Origin: Hondaea fermentalgiana
Taxonomy: Eukaryota; Sar; Bigyra; Thraustochytrida; Thraustochytriidae
Direction of reading: 5' to 3'
Length of the DNA stretch: 13,923 nt
Assembly: GCA_014084085.1 (NCBI GenBank)
Contig: NPFB01000016.1
Coordinates: 1 to 13,923 of the forward strand
How positions within the stretch are numbered: position 1 is the first letter of the stretch; every line of letters begins with the position of its first letter. This document shows positions 1-7,472 of this stretch, one piece after another. The notes under the pieces are model-generated. The model made no database searches, was not told the DNA's origin, and was given only the letters and a program-made list of their open reading frames with translations. A program made the position numbers and the translations under genes.

Positions 1-252
1 GCCTTTCCCATCTTTTACATCTTCATGCTCTTCCTTGTGTACCCTGGCTTCTTCCTGGGTGTGAGCATTGGCATCACCATGGGCGGCGGCGGTCTCGCTG
101 GTGGCATCATTGGTCTCCTCTTCTTCATCATCGCCCATGTTGGTATCTTCTTCTGGTACTGGCGCAAGGGTGGCCGCGAGTTCCTTAGCGAGAAGTTCGG
201 CCGTGACGGAGAGGAGGGCAAGGTCGACGCAGTCAACCCGCTCGCTGTCTAA
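1..252 (+). CDS. C-terminal end of a membrane protein, possibly a sodium/phosphate cotransporter (5' truncated)
   Basis: The reading frame is open from base 1 to the TAA at 250-252, giving the last 83 residues of a protein whose start lies outside the window. Two long hydrophobic stretches are visible, roughly residues 2-26 (rich in Phe, Leu, Ile) and 30-54, separated by a run of four glycines. A short basic then acidic tail follows (WRKGGREFL to the C-terminus NPLAV). Codons end mostly in C or G, as in the other genes here. The pattern F-x-x-FY, a proline about ten residues later, then G-x-S, then a second helix ending in a charged tail resembles the last two membrane helices of SLC34-type Na+/phosphate cotransporters. 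I made that comparison by eye from memory and it is tentative. The coding call is firm and the family is not; another multi-pass transporter is possible. Confidence 0.75.
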   Translation, partial: AFPIFYIFMLFLVYPGFFLGVSIGITMGGGGLAGGIIGLLFFIIAHVGIFFWYWRKGGREFLSEKFGRDGEEGKVDAVNPLAV

Positions 253-423
253 TCTTCTTTGTTGCTAAAGCAAAGAGCGTCGCGCAGCGCTCATCCGTCC
301 CAGCCAAGTGGAGAGCCATTTTGTTTCCTTCCGGTTCGTCCTTCCTGATTTCGTAGAGTCCTATTCTGAAAAAAAGAACAGCATCTGTTATTACTTCAAA
401 GTTTTTCGTGTCAACAACATCAC

Positions 424-660
424 AGCTAATTGTTTTCGACTCTTGCTTGGCTTTGACTATTGTTCTGTCCTGTCAACGTCAAAGCTCATCCTTTCCGACT
501 CGTGAATGCTTGTGACCAATGTTCCGTTCTGTCAAGATCAAAGCTAATTAGTTTCGACTCGTGCTTGGCTTTGACCATTCTTCTGTCCTGTCAACGTCAA
601 AGCTCATCCTTTCCGACTCTTGCTTGGCTTTGACTCTTTTTCCTATCTGCCCTGATCCAA
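424..660. repeat. Four tandem copies of a 59-bp repeat with internal inverted repeats
   Basis: The copies start at 424, 483, 542 and 601, each with AGCTAATT or AGCTCATCC followed by TTTCGACTC or TTCCGACTC. The first three are exactly 59 bp; the fourth (601-660) decays near its end. Copies 1 and 3 differ at about 5 of 59 positions. Copies 2 and 4 share a different first 19 bases, so the array looks like a duplicated 118-bp double unit. Copies 1 and 3 each contain GCTTTGAC, a 20-nt spacer and its reverse complement GTCAAAGC (450-457 with 478-485, and 568-575 with 596-603). These could form hairpins that span the copy boundary. The array lies downstream of a stop codon, so it may be in a 3' UTR. 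Confidence 0.9.
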
Positions 661-862
661 GTAGACATGGCCTGGTCTTACATGATCTTTTCATGCTCTG
701 CAACGCACCGACTTCATCCTGACCAATCGACTCGCGAGCCTCCGAGGATCTTATGCATCCCAACATTTATGTCCAACTCTGTTTGACGTACCATGGCATA
801 CTCCTCCGCAAAAATGTCAAGGTTCTGTGCAAAAGCATGCCAACGTGCTCATGACGCGCTCA

Positions 863-920
863 TCTCTCTCCCTCTCTCCCCTTTCTCTCGCTTCTTCCCC
901 TCTCCCTCCTCTCCGTCCTT
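863..920 (+). repeat. Pyrimidine-rich tract upstream of the proteasome gene
   Basis: This stretch of 58 bases contains only two purines (G890 and G915) and is built from short TC, CCT and CTT units. It lies about 280 bp upstream of the proteasome ATG, so it could be part of the promoter or 5' leader. Whether it has a function cannot be told from sequence. Confidence 0.6.
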
Positions 921-1201
921 GCACGTTTCCTGAAGGGGCTGGGCCCGCACCCAGCAGCGAAGCTTCCCGTTGAAGAGCGAGATCCTCCTCCCTTCTTGAG
1001 AAGGCGGAGAAGCACGCGAGCGCTCCGGCAGAGTAGATTGGATAGGAGCTGCGTGCGAGCCGCCGTTGCCGCGTCGCGCCGCGCCCCCACGCCTGGACAC
1101 GCCGAGGTAGCAGCCGCCGCCTGCGAGAAGCCGCTTTGCCGCTCCGTTGACGACGTGAAAGCAAAGGGAGAAGCAGACGCCGCATCGGATTGGCCAGCAA
1201 C

Positions 1202-2292
1202 ATGTCTCGGTAAGTCTCTCGTCTCGTAGTTTGCGCGGCGCGACCACGACGCTGCACCACGCCAGGCGCGCAGATGATGCGCGTGCGGACCGGGAGAAGG
1301 GTCGCAAGGCCGTGCAGATCGAAGCTGCGTGGGTTGCTTCAATCCTCAGTCCGCGCGAGAGAGAAGAGGGACGAACACACGAACGGGCGCCAACAACCGT
1401 CGTTTGGTCCATCTTTCCTCTTGAGGTTTGAGCCTTGATGCACGCGAAAGTATTGGTGGCACGCTCAAGGCAATTTCGAATGGCATGTTATTATTGACAG
1501 CGTATCACTGACCAAATATGCTCGCGCGTTCACGTTCACGTTACATTTCACAGCTATGATCGCGCCCTGACCATCTTTTCACCGGATGGCCACCTCTTCC
1601 AGGTCGAGTACGCCATGGAGGCCGTCCGCAAGGGAGCTTCCGTTGTAGGCATTCGTGGCAAGGACTGCGTCGTTCTTGGTGTCGAAAAGCACGCTGCCGC
1701 GAAACTCCAAGACACGCGAACAGTGCGCAAGATCGCTAAACTTGACAGCCACATTATGGTCGCCTTTGCCGGCCTCACTGCTGACGCTCGCGTTCTCGTG
1801 AACCGCGCTCGCGTCGAGGCCCAGAGCTACCGTCTCACCGTCGAAGATGCGCCCACCGTCGAGTACATTTCCCGTTGGATTGCTGGTGTGCAGCAAAAGT
1901 ACACTCAGCGCGGTGGCGTGCGTCCCTTTGGCGTCTCCTCGCTCATTGCAGGCTTCGACCCGGACGGTACGCCGCAGCTCTTCAAGGCCGAGCCCTCTGG
2001 TGTCTACTCCAAGTGGAAAGCAGCCACCACGGGCAAGGGAGAAAAGACCATCAAGGAGTACCTCGAGAGTGCATACGAGCCTGATCTCGAAGACGACGGC
2101 GCTGTAAAACTCGCGGTTCGTGCCCTTCTCGATGTTGTCGATGGTGGCGCAAAGAACATTGAGGTCGTTATTCTCACCGCCGATGCTCCGGCCGAGACTC
2201 TCTCTGAAGATCGCCTCAGTGATCTCGCCGAGGTCATTGAGCAGGAGAAGGAGGAGGAGGCCAAGAGGAAGAAGGAGGAGGCCCAGGGCTAA
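1202..2292 (+). CDS. PSMA7: 20S proteasome subunit alpha type-7 (alpha4), two exons
   Basis: The coding exons are 1202-1209 and 1554-2292, giving 248 residues, the same length as human PSMA7. The subunit is a non-catalytic member of the outer alpha rings of the 20S core, which gate substrate entry and dock regulatory particles in cytosol and nucleus. The classic alpha-subunit N-terminal signature is present (YDRALTIFSPDG, then HLFQVEYAMEAV, residues 4-27). So are the central RPFGVSSLIAGFD block (about residues 126-138) and a charged lysine/glutamate C-terminus resembling a KEKE motif (residues 232-248). As expected for an alpha subunit, there is no catalytic N-terminal threonine. The ATG at 1202 has A at -3. 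It is followed by TCT and CG, then GTAAGT; splicing to C-TAT-GAT at 1554 restores the exact family start MSRYDRAL. The gene stands alone on the plus strand, with no operon. Confidence 0.96.
1210..1553 (+). other. Intron of the proteasome alpha-7 gene (344 nt, phase 2)
   Basis: The 5' splice site GTAAGT directly follows the eighth coding base, and the 3' site is TTTCACAG, ending at 1553. The intron interrupts the Arg3 codon after its second base. A plausible branch sequence CACTGACC (1506-1513, branch A about 43 nt before the exon) is present. Without this splice, the frame upstream of 1554 cannot supply the conserved MSR start, which makes the intron call strong. Confidence 0.92.
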
Positions 2293-2788
2293 GTGCTATA
2301 TATCTCCGCTTCTTGCCAGAATCTTCCCGATTTCTCTTCCCTTCACCCCAAACCCTTCTTTCTCACTTTTTCCTCCCAATCTCTCTCTCCCCCCTCCCCC
2401 AACCCACGATGCCACATTTTTAGGTGCAGGTGATAGATCTTTTCAGCAAATAATATCTGCCTGCAATCTTTGAACACAGCCATGACTCTTGGCACCCCTG
2501 CCCGCGCTACCGCTCATCCTTGATACTCCCCTCCCCCCCCCCCCCCCCTGTAGACTTTGGGGCGTAGCGCACGCGCGATTCATCAAGCTCTCAGATTGAG
2601 GGCCGGTTGCGAATGGTTGCCACAATGACCGTCACCCAACATTTTATAAACTACTTTTGCGATTCCGCGGCGGCAGTCGCACAAGTCAGAGGTGCGAGAG
2701 TCGTGACACCGCTCCCGGGAGACAAGCGCAGCAGGCGTGTCATCCAGCACGTGCTCAGGTGCTCAAGCGCTGGTGATAGTAGTGCTGC
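2293..2788. other. Intergenic region between the proteasome and NYN-protein genes
   Basis: This 496-bp stretch begins with the pyrimidine-rich 3' UTR of the proteasome gene, with many CTT, TCTC and CCCC runs up to about 2405. It then contains a run of 16 consecutive C (2533-2548) and GC-rich sequence leading to the next start codon. No AATAAA signal, no TATA box and no gene were found. An in-frame TAG at 2780-2782 sits just before the next ATG. Confidence 0.65.
2533..2548 (+). repeat. Homopolymer C16 tract
   Basis: Sixteen consecutive C follow CTCCCCT. The tract lies between the proteasome 3' UTR and the promoter side of the NYN gene. Such runs are prone to length errors in assembly and to slippage in vivo, so the exact number is uncertain. 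Confidence 0.9.
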
Positions 2789-4882
2789 ATGGCGGAAGCA
2801 GGCCTCCCGAACATCGATACGAGCCTCGCTTGGAGCGCGCCATGGGCTTCGGACGGGGAAGAGGACGAGGTTGAGGGCGACGACTATGAACTTTGCGCGC
2901 ACGAAAACGACCACCTTGATTCAAGCAGTAATGGCGCCGCTGCCGTGAAAAGCGATGAAGGCGATGACGGCGTTGACGACGAATCTGAAAGCGCTGGCAA
3001 CGATGTGCATCGCGAACACCACTCTCCCCAAATCAAAGAGGCGGCAAATGGACACTCTTTCCCTGGGGCACACGGTGAAGGCCCAGACTTTGACGAGCAC
3101 GCCTTGGACGCGATTCGTCGTGATCTAAGTGAGAAAGCCAAAAGGCTACGACAGGAACGTGCTCGATATCGCGCGGACAGTTTGCTTTCCCATTTCCATT
3201 CTCCGAAGCTGACACGTGAACACGCTGGGGTTCATCACGAGGGGGTTTTGGACCAAGAAGTGGACCAAGGTAACACTTCGATTGCGCAACTCCTCCGACG
3301 CTTTCGCAAGGAGGCCCCCGTGGCAAGGACGGAGCGCGCCGACATCACGAACCTATTTTGGTGGAGCGACGTCAAGAAAACGTCGCAAGCAGTCCCACGG
3401 GCATCTGGCGTGACGCTTTCGCAACAAGAGAACTCGCAGAGTCCTGCATTGAGAGAAAAGCGTCGAAGCCCACCAAGACTCCTCGACCCTCAAAGCTTGG
3501 AGGTTCAGGTTCAGGCCAACGAGCCGAGCGTCGCCACGAGCCCAGCACAGACATCTCCACTAGACATTGGACATCGCAGTCTCTCATTTGACTCGCAATC
3601 ACGTCGTGCTCTTGATCATGGGTCCAGCAAAGAGGGAAAACGACGAAAACGTGTGCGTGTTCTCTGGGACATTGAAAATGTACATGTTCCCCACAACCTC
3701 CCGGCGTTTGAGGTCGCTCGCGCGCTTTCTCACAAAGCCGAAGAACTTGCCAAAGTGTTGTGGGGGAATGACGTGGATATCCACGCGGATGGGCCTTTGA
3801 GTCGTATCTTCTGCTTCTACGACCCCTTTAAAAAGACGCTCTCTCGGGTCGACCGCAAAGAACTGGTCTCAGCCTTTGTGACACTTGTGGATATTGGTAA
3901 GGACAAGGCTGGAATGGCGGATCTTTTGATTGTGCAGGAGCTCAATATGATCATGCAAGATTTCCCCGCCTCGGAGGTCCTCATCATTCTCGTTAGCGGC
4001 GACACGGACTTTGTCCCCACCATTCGCAACGCAGCCTATCAGGGCTACAATGTAGCCTGTCTTGGCTCCTTTAAAGATGCGAAGAGCACCGCTTACCGTG
4101 TGTACCGCGAGTTTGCCTGGAAAGTACTCGACTGGGAGTCGATTCTGACCCATGTCCAGCCGACCGTGACAATCCCGAAAACGCCACGAGTGCGCTCTCG
4201 ACCTCGCCGCAAGACCTTAAAGCAATCAGTCTCGGACGGTGGCAAGGAATCCTGCACGGATAACGCGCCGTCTACGGCGGCGCAGCCGCATGCGGGCGCT
4301 GAGGAGATCGAACAATGTGTCGTGCGTGGGAATGGTCATGATGCGGATTCTGTAAGAAACGTTGAAAGTGAAAAAGTTCATGTCGCAAGTCCGCAAGTGA
4401 AAAGTCCTTCAAACCCCAAGCAGCGAGGTAATTCCAAGAAGTCTCCCACCAAAAAGGAGCATGATGCAGTCGAAGCGCTTGGCCTTTCGCAGACGCCTAC
4501 AAGAAAGGAAGCGAATGGCGAACCTCAAAAGAGCAAGGTGTCACCACAGGAGAGTCCTGTGACTGAGCCATTCACTGTGGAAGCTGGCTCGCAGACTCCC
4601 CAAGGCGAGATTGAGAACCGTCGTCATGTTTCAAGTGATGCAGCGATTGCAGACGCTGCCTTGCAAACGGAAGAGGACACGGCACGTGGTGAGAGCGTTG
4701 CGCAACTACGAGCTGAGCTCTTGCAGAGGCTTCGCATGAAGCCTGCCGTTGCGTCTTCCAAGAAATGGATGAAAGATGAGCAAACAAGGGCGATGGAGTT
4801 CACTGTACTCGAGAACATTCGTGCATTGCAACGCAAAGTCGAACTTGAAATTGAAAGTATCCGGGCAAGGCGTGCTCGATGA
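2789..4882 (+). CDS. NYN (PIN-like) domain protein, putative ribonuclease, 697 aa
   Basis: This is a single open frame of 697 codons. The start is well placed: an in-frame TAG lies three codons upstream (2780-2782) and this is the first ATG after it. The centre (about residues 288-449) is an NYN domain of the PIN-like nuclease fold: RVLWDIENVHVP at the start (Asp294, Asn297), KAGMADLLIVQEL (Asp378) and LIILVSGDTDFVP (Asp405, Asp407). These acidic residues match the metal-binding set of LabA/DUF88, MARF1 and Vpa0982-like proteins, so a metal-dependent RNase is likely. A basic, NLS-like KRRKR (284-288) and another basic cluster (467-478) flank the domain. The first 100 residues are acidic and low in complexity, residues 470-630 look disordered, and the last 60 or so are probably helical or coiled coil. 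No RNA-binding domain (RRM, zinc finger, OST-HTH) is visible. The RNA target and cellular role cannot be told. Confidence 0.9.
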   Translation: MAEAGLPNIDTSLAWSAPWASDGEEDEVEGDDYELCAHENDHLDSSSNGAAAVKSDEGDDGVDDESESAGNDVHREHHSPQIKEAANGHSFPGAHGEGPDFDEHALDAIRRDLSEKAKRLRQERARYRADSLLSHFHSPKLTREHAGVHHEGVLDQEVDQGNTSIAQLLRRFRKEAPVARTERADITNLFWWSDVKKTSQAVPRASGVTLSQQENSQSPALREKRRSPPRLLDPQSLEVQVQANEPSVATSPAQTSPLDIGHRSLSFDSQSRRALDHGSSKEGKRRKRVRVLWDIENVHVPHNLPAFEVARALSHKAEELAKVLWGNDVDIHADGPLSRIFCFYDPFKKTLSRVDRKELVSAFVTLVDIGKDKAGMADLLIVQELNMIMQDFPASEVLIILVSGDTDFVPTIRNAAYQGYNVACLGSFKDAKSTAYRVYREFAWKVLDWESILTHVQPTVTIPKTPRVRSRPRRKTLKQSVSDGGKESCTDNAPSTAAQPHAGAEEIEQCVVRGNGHDADSVRNVESEKVHVASPQVKSPSNPKQRGNSKKSPTKKEHDAVEALGLSQTPTRKEANGEPQKSKVSPQESPVTEPFTVEAGSQTPQGEIENRRHVSSDAAIADAALQTEEDTARGESVAQLRAELLQRLRMKPAVASSKKWMKDEQTRAMEFTVLENIRALQRKVELEIESIRARRAR

Positions 4883-5431
4883 CTCTGCTGTCGTTTCGAA
4901 CACCGCTTGAAATTCATGCTTTTGACGGCCACGCTAGAAACGGACACACGACACGCCATCCAACGTTTTACACCTCGACAGCGCGGGCTATACGCTGTGT
5001 ACGCATTTGGTCTTCCAGATAAGCAGCAGGCGATGGTATCTGTTCGAGAGAACCATCAAGTTTCAGACGACGAAGGAAAAAGAACTTCATCCAGCTCGCA
5101 CAAAGAGGCTCTATTTCTCCGTCGCAGTCGCACTCAAAGGTGGAATGGATTTCCTCGATGTTCGAGCAACACGCCGAGATTGCGTCGGTGAGGTTGCCAG
5201 TAAAAATGGCGCCTGCAGTGCGCACATGATTTCATTCCAAACTCGAGAAATGCAATTCAAATCAAGGCAGAGACTCACGTCGCAATGGAGGACGGAAGTC
5301 ACGTTGTGCAAGTTATCGCGTTGAAGGCATTAATCTCAAATCTGCCCCCAGCTGTAGGCATACGATGAGAGGGAAAAAATGTTAATTGATTTACTTACTT
5401 ATGTGTGCGTGTGTGTTTGGTGTAAAAAGAG
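4883..5431. other. Convergent intergenic region between the NYN and lipase genes
   Basis: The two flanking genes point at each other, so these 549 bp must hold both 3' ends. The sequence is less GC-rich than the genes. It contains a short (GT)-rich patch around 5402-5417 and an A/T-rich stretch near 5376-5400. I see no canonical AATAAA on either strand and no believable gene; the frames open over 4907-5324 show no family resemblance and no codon bias. Confidence 0.6.
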
Positions 5432-6448
5432 TTACTTGTCGACGCGATCCTCGATCCAGTTGAGGGCTTCGAGGATGGACTTGGACTCGTGACCAGGCTC
5501 GTTAAAGAGCTCATGAAAACACTCTGGATAGGAAATAAAGGTCTTGTCCTTGATGGTCGAGGCCTCGTAAAAGCTCTTGCTGCCGGCATGCGAGCACATG
5601 CCGTCGGCGGTGCCGTGCATGAGCAGGTAAGGGATGGGAAAGTCCTTTTGGAACTCGGGGACCTCACAGGAGGCCTTGGCGAGCTCGGCGAGAAGACGGA
5701 AGCGAATAGGTCCCATGCCGTTGAGGGGATCCGAGACGTAGCGATCAAAGACGGCCGGGTCGTGGCAAAGCGTGGCAATATCCAATGGCGGTGCTTGCAT
5801 TTTGGGGAGGTACGCCGAGATGACGGGGGCCAAGGAAAGAAAGCCTGGGGGCAAGTCGAGGGAGAGCGGAGGTGCCGAGAGGACGACGCCGTCAAAGAGA
5901 CGCGGTGCCTCATTGACTGCATGGATCGAAATGAGCGAGCCCATACTGTGCCCAATAAGGAAGATCTTTTTCACAGTCGGGTGCTTGCTCTTGGCCAGCT
6001 CGGCGAGCTGGTGCACGTCGTGGATAAAGTCGATAAAGTGTTTGACGTGGGTCCGCGTGCCCTCGCTGCAGCCATGACCCTGGTGGTCCAGAGCGTAGAC
6101 GGCGTAACCTTTGGCGGCGAACATCAGTCCAAGCTTTTCGTAGCGGCCACTGTGTTCGCCAAGTCCGTGTGAGAGAACAACGATGCCTTTGATGGCGGGC
6201 TGCGCCACGGGCGTGGGCAACCAGCTGCGGTAGAAGATGGCGAGCTTGTCCTTGTTGATAAAGTAATTCGAGGGGAACCAGTTCGAGTTGTCCGTACGTT
6301 CGCTCCGCCGCTGCACGCTGTCGGGCAGCATGCCTGGCGTGAACTCGTGCTCCTCGTCCATGGCGTACTTGACCCGCTGCCCAAGGGCGTACGCCGCCGC
6401 GGCCCCGAGCGCCGCCTTGGCCACGTACCGCACGCTGGGCGCGTCCAT
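5432..6448 (-). CDS. Monoglyceride-lipase-like alpha/beta hydrolase (serine hydrolase), catalytic triad intact
   Basis: This is a 338-residue protein of the Hydrolase_4/serine aminopeptidase S33-like family that includes monoacylglycerol lipase. Likely chemistry is hydrolysis of monoacylglycerol or a similar ester to fatty acid plus alcohol. Visible elements in order: a short Ala-rich hydrophobic segment (about residues 9-22) that could anchor to membranes or lipid droplets, oxyanion loop SHGLGEHSGRY (93-103), the block YAVYALDHQGHGCSEG (115-130), nucleophile elbow GHSMG with Ser168, a cap region (about 193-240), Asp282 in HGTADG, and His312 in CFHELFNEP. The spacing Ser to Asp (114) and Asp to His (30) fits the family. 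I chose the ATG at 6446-6448 (A at -3, G at +4) because family-like sequence starts just after it. The frame stays open to 7060 only through microsatellite sequence. It is convergent with the NYN gene and divergent from its paralogue. Confidence 0.92.
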   Translation of the reverse strand: MDAPSVRYVAKAALGAAAAYALGQRVKYAMDEEHEFTPGMLPDSVQRRSERTDNSNWFPSNYFINKDKLAIFYRSWLPTPVAQPAIKGIVVLSHGLGEHSGRYEKLGLMFAAKGYAVYALDHQGHGCSEGTRTHVKHFIDFIHDVHQLAELAKSKHPTVKKIFLIGHSMGSLISIHAVNEAPRLFDGVVLSAPPLSLDLPPGFLSLAPVISAYLPKMQAPPLDIATLCHDPAVFDRYVSDPLNGMGPIRFRLLAELAKASCEVPEFQKDFPIPYLLMHGTADGMCSHAGSKSFYEASTIKDKTFISYPECFHELFNEPGHESKSILEALNWIEDRVDK

Positions 6449-6461
6449 CGTCCCTTTCCTC

Positions 6462-6496
6462 GCACTCCTGCGCTCCGCTGCACTCCTGCGCTCCGC
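6462..6496. repeat. Direct duplication of an 18-bp unit near the lipase start codon
   Basis: The 17-base word GCACTCCTGCGCTCCGC occurs at 6462-6478 and again at 6480-6496, an 18-bp period. On the minus strand this lies in the 14-50 bases before the lipase ATG, so it is probably part of its 5' leader. Confidence 0.85.
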
Positions 6497-6520
6497 GCTG
6501 CACGGCGCTCTCGCTCGGGG

Positions 6521-6571
6521 TCTGTCTGTCTGTCTGTCTGCCTGCCTGTCTGCCTGTCTGCCTGTCTGTCG
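6521..6571. repeat. TCTG/CCTG tetranucleotide microsatellite
   Basis: Five TCTG units are followed by a mixture of CCTG and TCTG units, about 12 in all. The tract lies 70-125 bp upstream of the minus-strand lipase start codon, probably in its 5' leader, where it would read as CAGA/CAGG. Confidence 0.9.
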
Positions 6572-6637
6572 CTCTCCTTCTGCACCTGCCGCTCCGCGTG
6601 CGCCGTCTGGATCCTCGCCAGTCCAGTCCAGTCCGAA

Positions 6638-6665
6638 CCTGCCTGCCTGCCTGCCTGCCTGCCTG
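6638..6665. repeat. (CCTG)7 microsatellite
   Basis: Seven perfect CCTG units, closely preceded by three CCAGT units (6618-6632). On the lipase strand it reads CAGG. Together with the TCTG/CCTG tract it keeps a minus-strand frame open upstream of the lipase, because CAGG and CAGA repeats contain no stop codon in any frame. Confidence 0.9.
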
Positions 6666-6883
6666 GCTGGGGCGGACTTCGCCTCGCCTGCGCCGCCTTT
6701 CCCGCCTCTCGCCTCTCGCTCTCGGCTCTTCTTCTCCATCCTCGCCGCGCCGAGCGCCCGGGCTGCGCACGCCGCGGCGCGCGGGAGCGAGGAGGAGCCG
6801 GGAGGGGAAGAGGGAGGTCTTGCGCTCCTCGCTGCTCGTCGCGGGCGATCGATGGCGTGGTAGTGCGCCTCGGCGCCGGCCTC

Positions 6884-7012
6884 GAAGAAGGAGAAGATGA
6901 AGAAGATGAAGATGATGTAGAAGCAGAAGAAGAAGAAGGAGACTTGATGACGCTGATGAGGGTGAATGAGGATGACGATGAGATGATGGAAATGAGGAGG
7001 AGGAGGAGGAGG
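6884..7012 (+). repeat. Purine-rich GAA/GAT/GAG tract
   Basis: Two purine-rich blocks (6884-6942 and 6994-7012) made of GAA, GAT and GAG units are joined by GATGA-rich sequence. The second contains six GAG units. The strong strand asymmetry sits near the middle of the divergent region, and such tracts can adopt triplex structures or exclude nucleosomes. On the minus strand it would encode a run of Phe/Ile, which I regard as an artefact. Confidence 0.75.
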
Positions 7013-7420
7013 AAAACATCGCCGCCGGAGCCGAGGACGCGAAGAAGTCACAGAGGCCATGGCGCTTGGATGAAAGTGGCGGCAGGCAGCAGAGAGCCCT
7101 TCGTCGGCCTCGTCATCGATGAAATGCTCGCGCGGGAGATGTCACATCGCGCGCGCAACAACAGCGGCAAACCGGGCTCAATTGGGAATCCGGGACCGCA
7201 AGTCGAACAAAAAACCAAAAACCGCCTCTGTTTGTTCGTACGTTTGCAGGGAGACGCTGGGCCGAGTACGTATGTAGTAGTAGCCGTATGATACCGGGCG
7301 CAGCAGCCGACGCAGCAGAACTACTGCAGCCGCGCCCGAGCCGCGTTGCGAGCGGCGGCGAGGACGCGCAAGGCTCGCGAGGGAGCGAGAAAGCGGGCTG
7401 CTGATCGTGCGTGAGTGCTT

Positions 7421-7444
7421 GCGAGCGAGCGAGCGAGCGAGCGA
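7421..7444 (+). repeat. (GCGA)6 microsatellite in the leader of the plus-strand lipase paralogue
   Basis: Six perfect GCGA units end 28 bp before the chosen ATG at 7473. An identical (GCGA)6 array is found at 10045-10068. Confidence 0.9.
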
Positions 7445-7472
7445 TCAAACCCCGGCGCGAACTCCGGCGAGG

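Larger units (their letters stand above)
253..1201. other. Intergenic region between the membrane-protein gene and the proteasome gene
   Basis: This 949-bp stretch contains no convincing gene. From left to right it holds the presumed 3' UTR of the upstream gene, four tandem copies of a 59-bp repeat (424-660), a pyrimidine-rich tract (863-920), a 6-bp perfect hairpin (GCTGGG at 938-943 with CCCAGC at 950-955), and GC-rich sequence leading to the proteasome start codon. The right half must include the promoter and 5' leader of the proteasome gene, but I see no TATA box. Antisense open frames over 817-1412 look like GC-driven artefacts. Confidence 0.7.
6449..7472. promoter_or_regulatory. Divergent intergenic region shared by the two lipase-like paralogues, rich in simple repeats
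   Basis: These 1,024 bp separate the start codons of two diverging paralogues and must hold both 5' leaders and promoters, perhaps as a shared bidirectional promoter. Contents from left to right: an 18-bp direct repeat (6462-6479 and 6480-6496), a TCTG/CCTG tract (6521-6571), CCAGT in three copies (6618-6632), (CCTG)7 (6638-6665), a GAA/GAT purine-rich tract (6884-6942), GAG repeats (6994-7012), and (GCGA)6 (7421-7444) just before the right-hand gene. No TATA box or other known element was recognised. Promoter function is inferred from layout only. Confidence 0.55.

Noticed and set aside
424..660. CRISPR-like array
   Set aside because: The units are contiguous 59-bp tandem repeats without unique spacers, in a eukaryotic setting with no cas genes.
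817..1412. Overlapping minus-strand open frames of 147-187 codons upstream of the proteasome gene
   Set aside because: They are Arg/Ser-rich translations of a GC-rich and pyrimidine-rich region and cross the proteasome first exon and intron, with no family resemblance and three overlapping frames open at once.
5007..5324. Plus-strand frame of 105 codons between the convergent genes
   Set aside because: There is no codon bias like the neighbours, no recognisable motif, and it lies in the probable 3' UTRs of the flanking genes.
6449..7060. A 204-codon N-terminal extension of the minus-strand lipase, including a Phe/Ile-rich run resembling a membrane helix
   Set aside because: The whole extension is translated from GAA/GAT, CAGG and CAGA repeats and GC-rich sequence. 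Family-like sequence begins right after the ATG at 6448, which has a good start context. An ATG at 6739 is a less likely alternative.
7407..7472. An upstream start for the lipase paralogue at 7407
   Set aside because: The codon is GTG, unlikely as a start in a eukaryotic nuclear gene, and the added 22 residues come from the GCGA repeat. The ATG at 7473 has A at -3 and G at +4.
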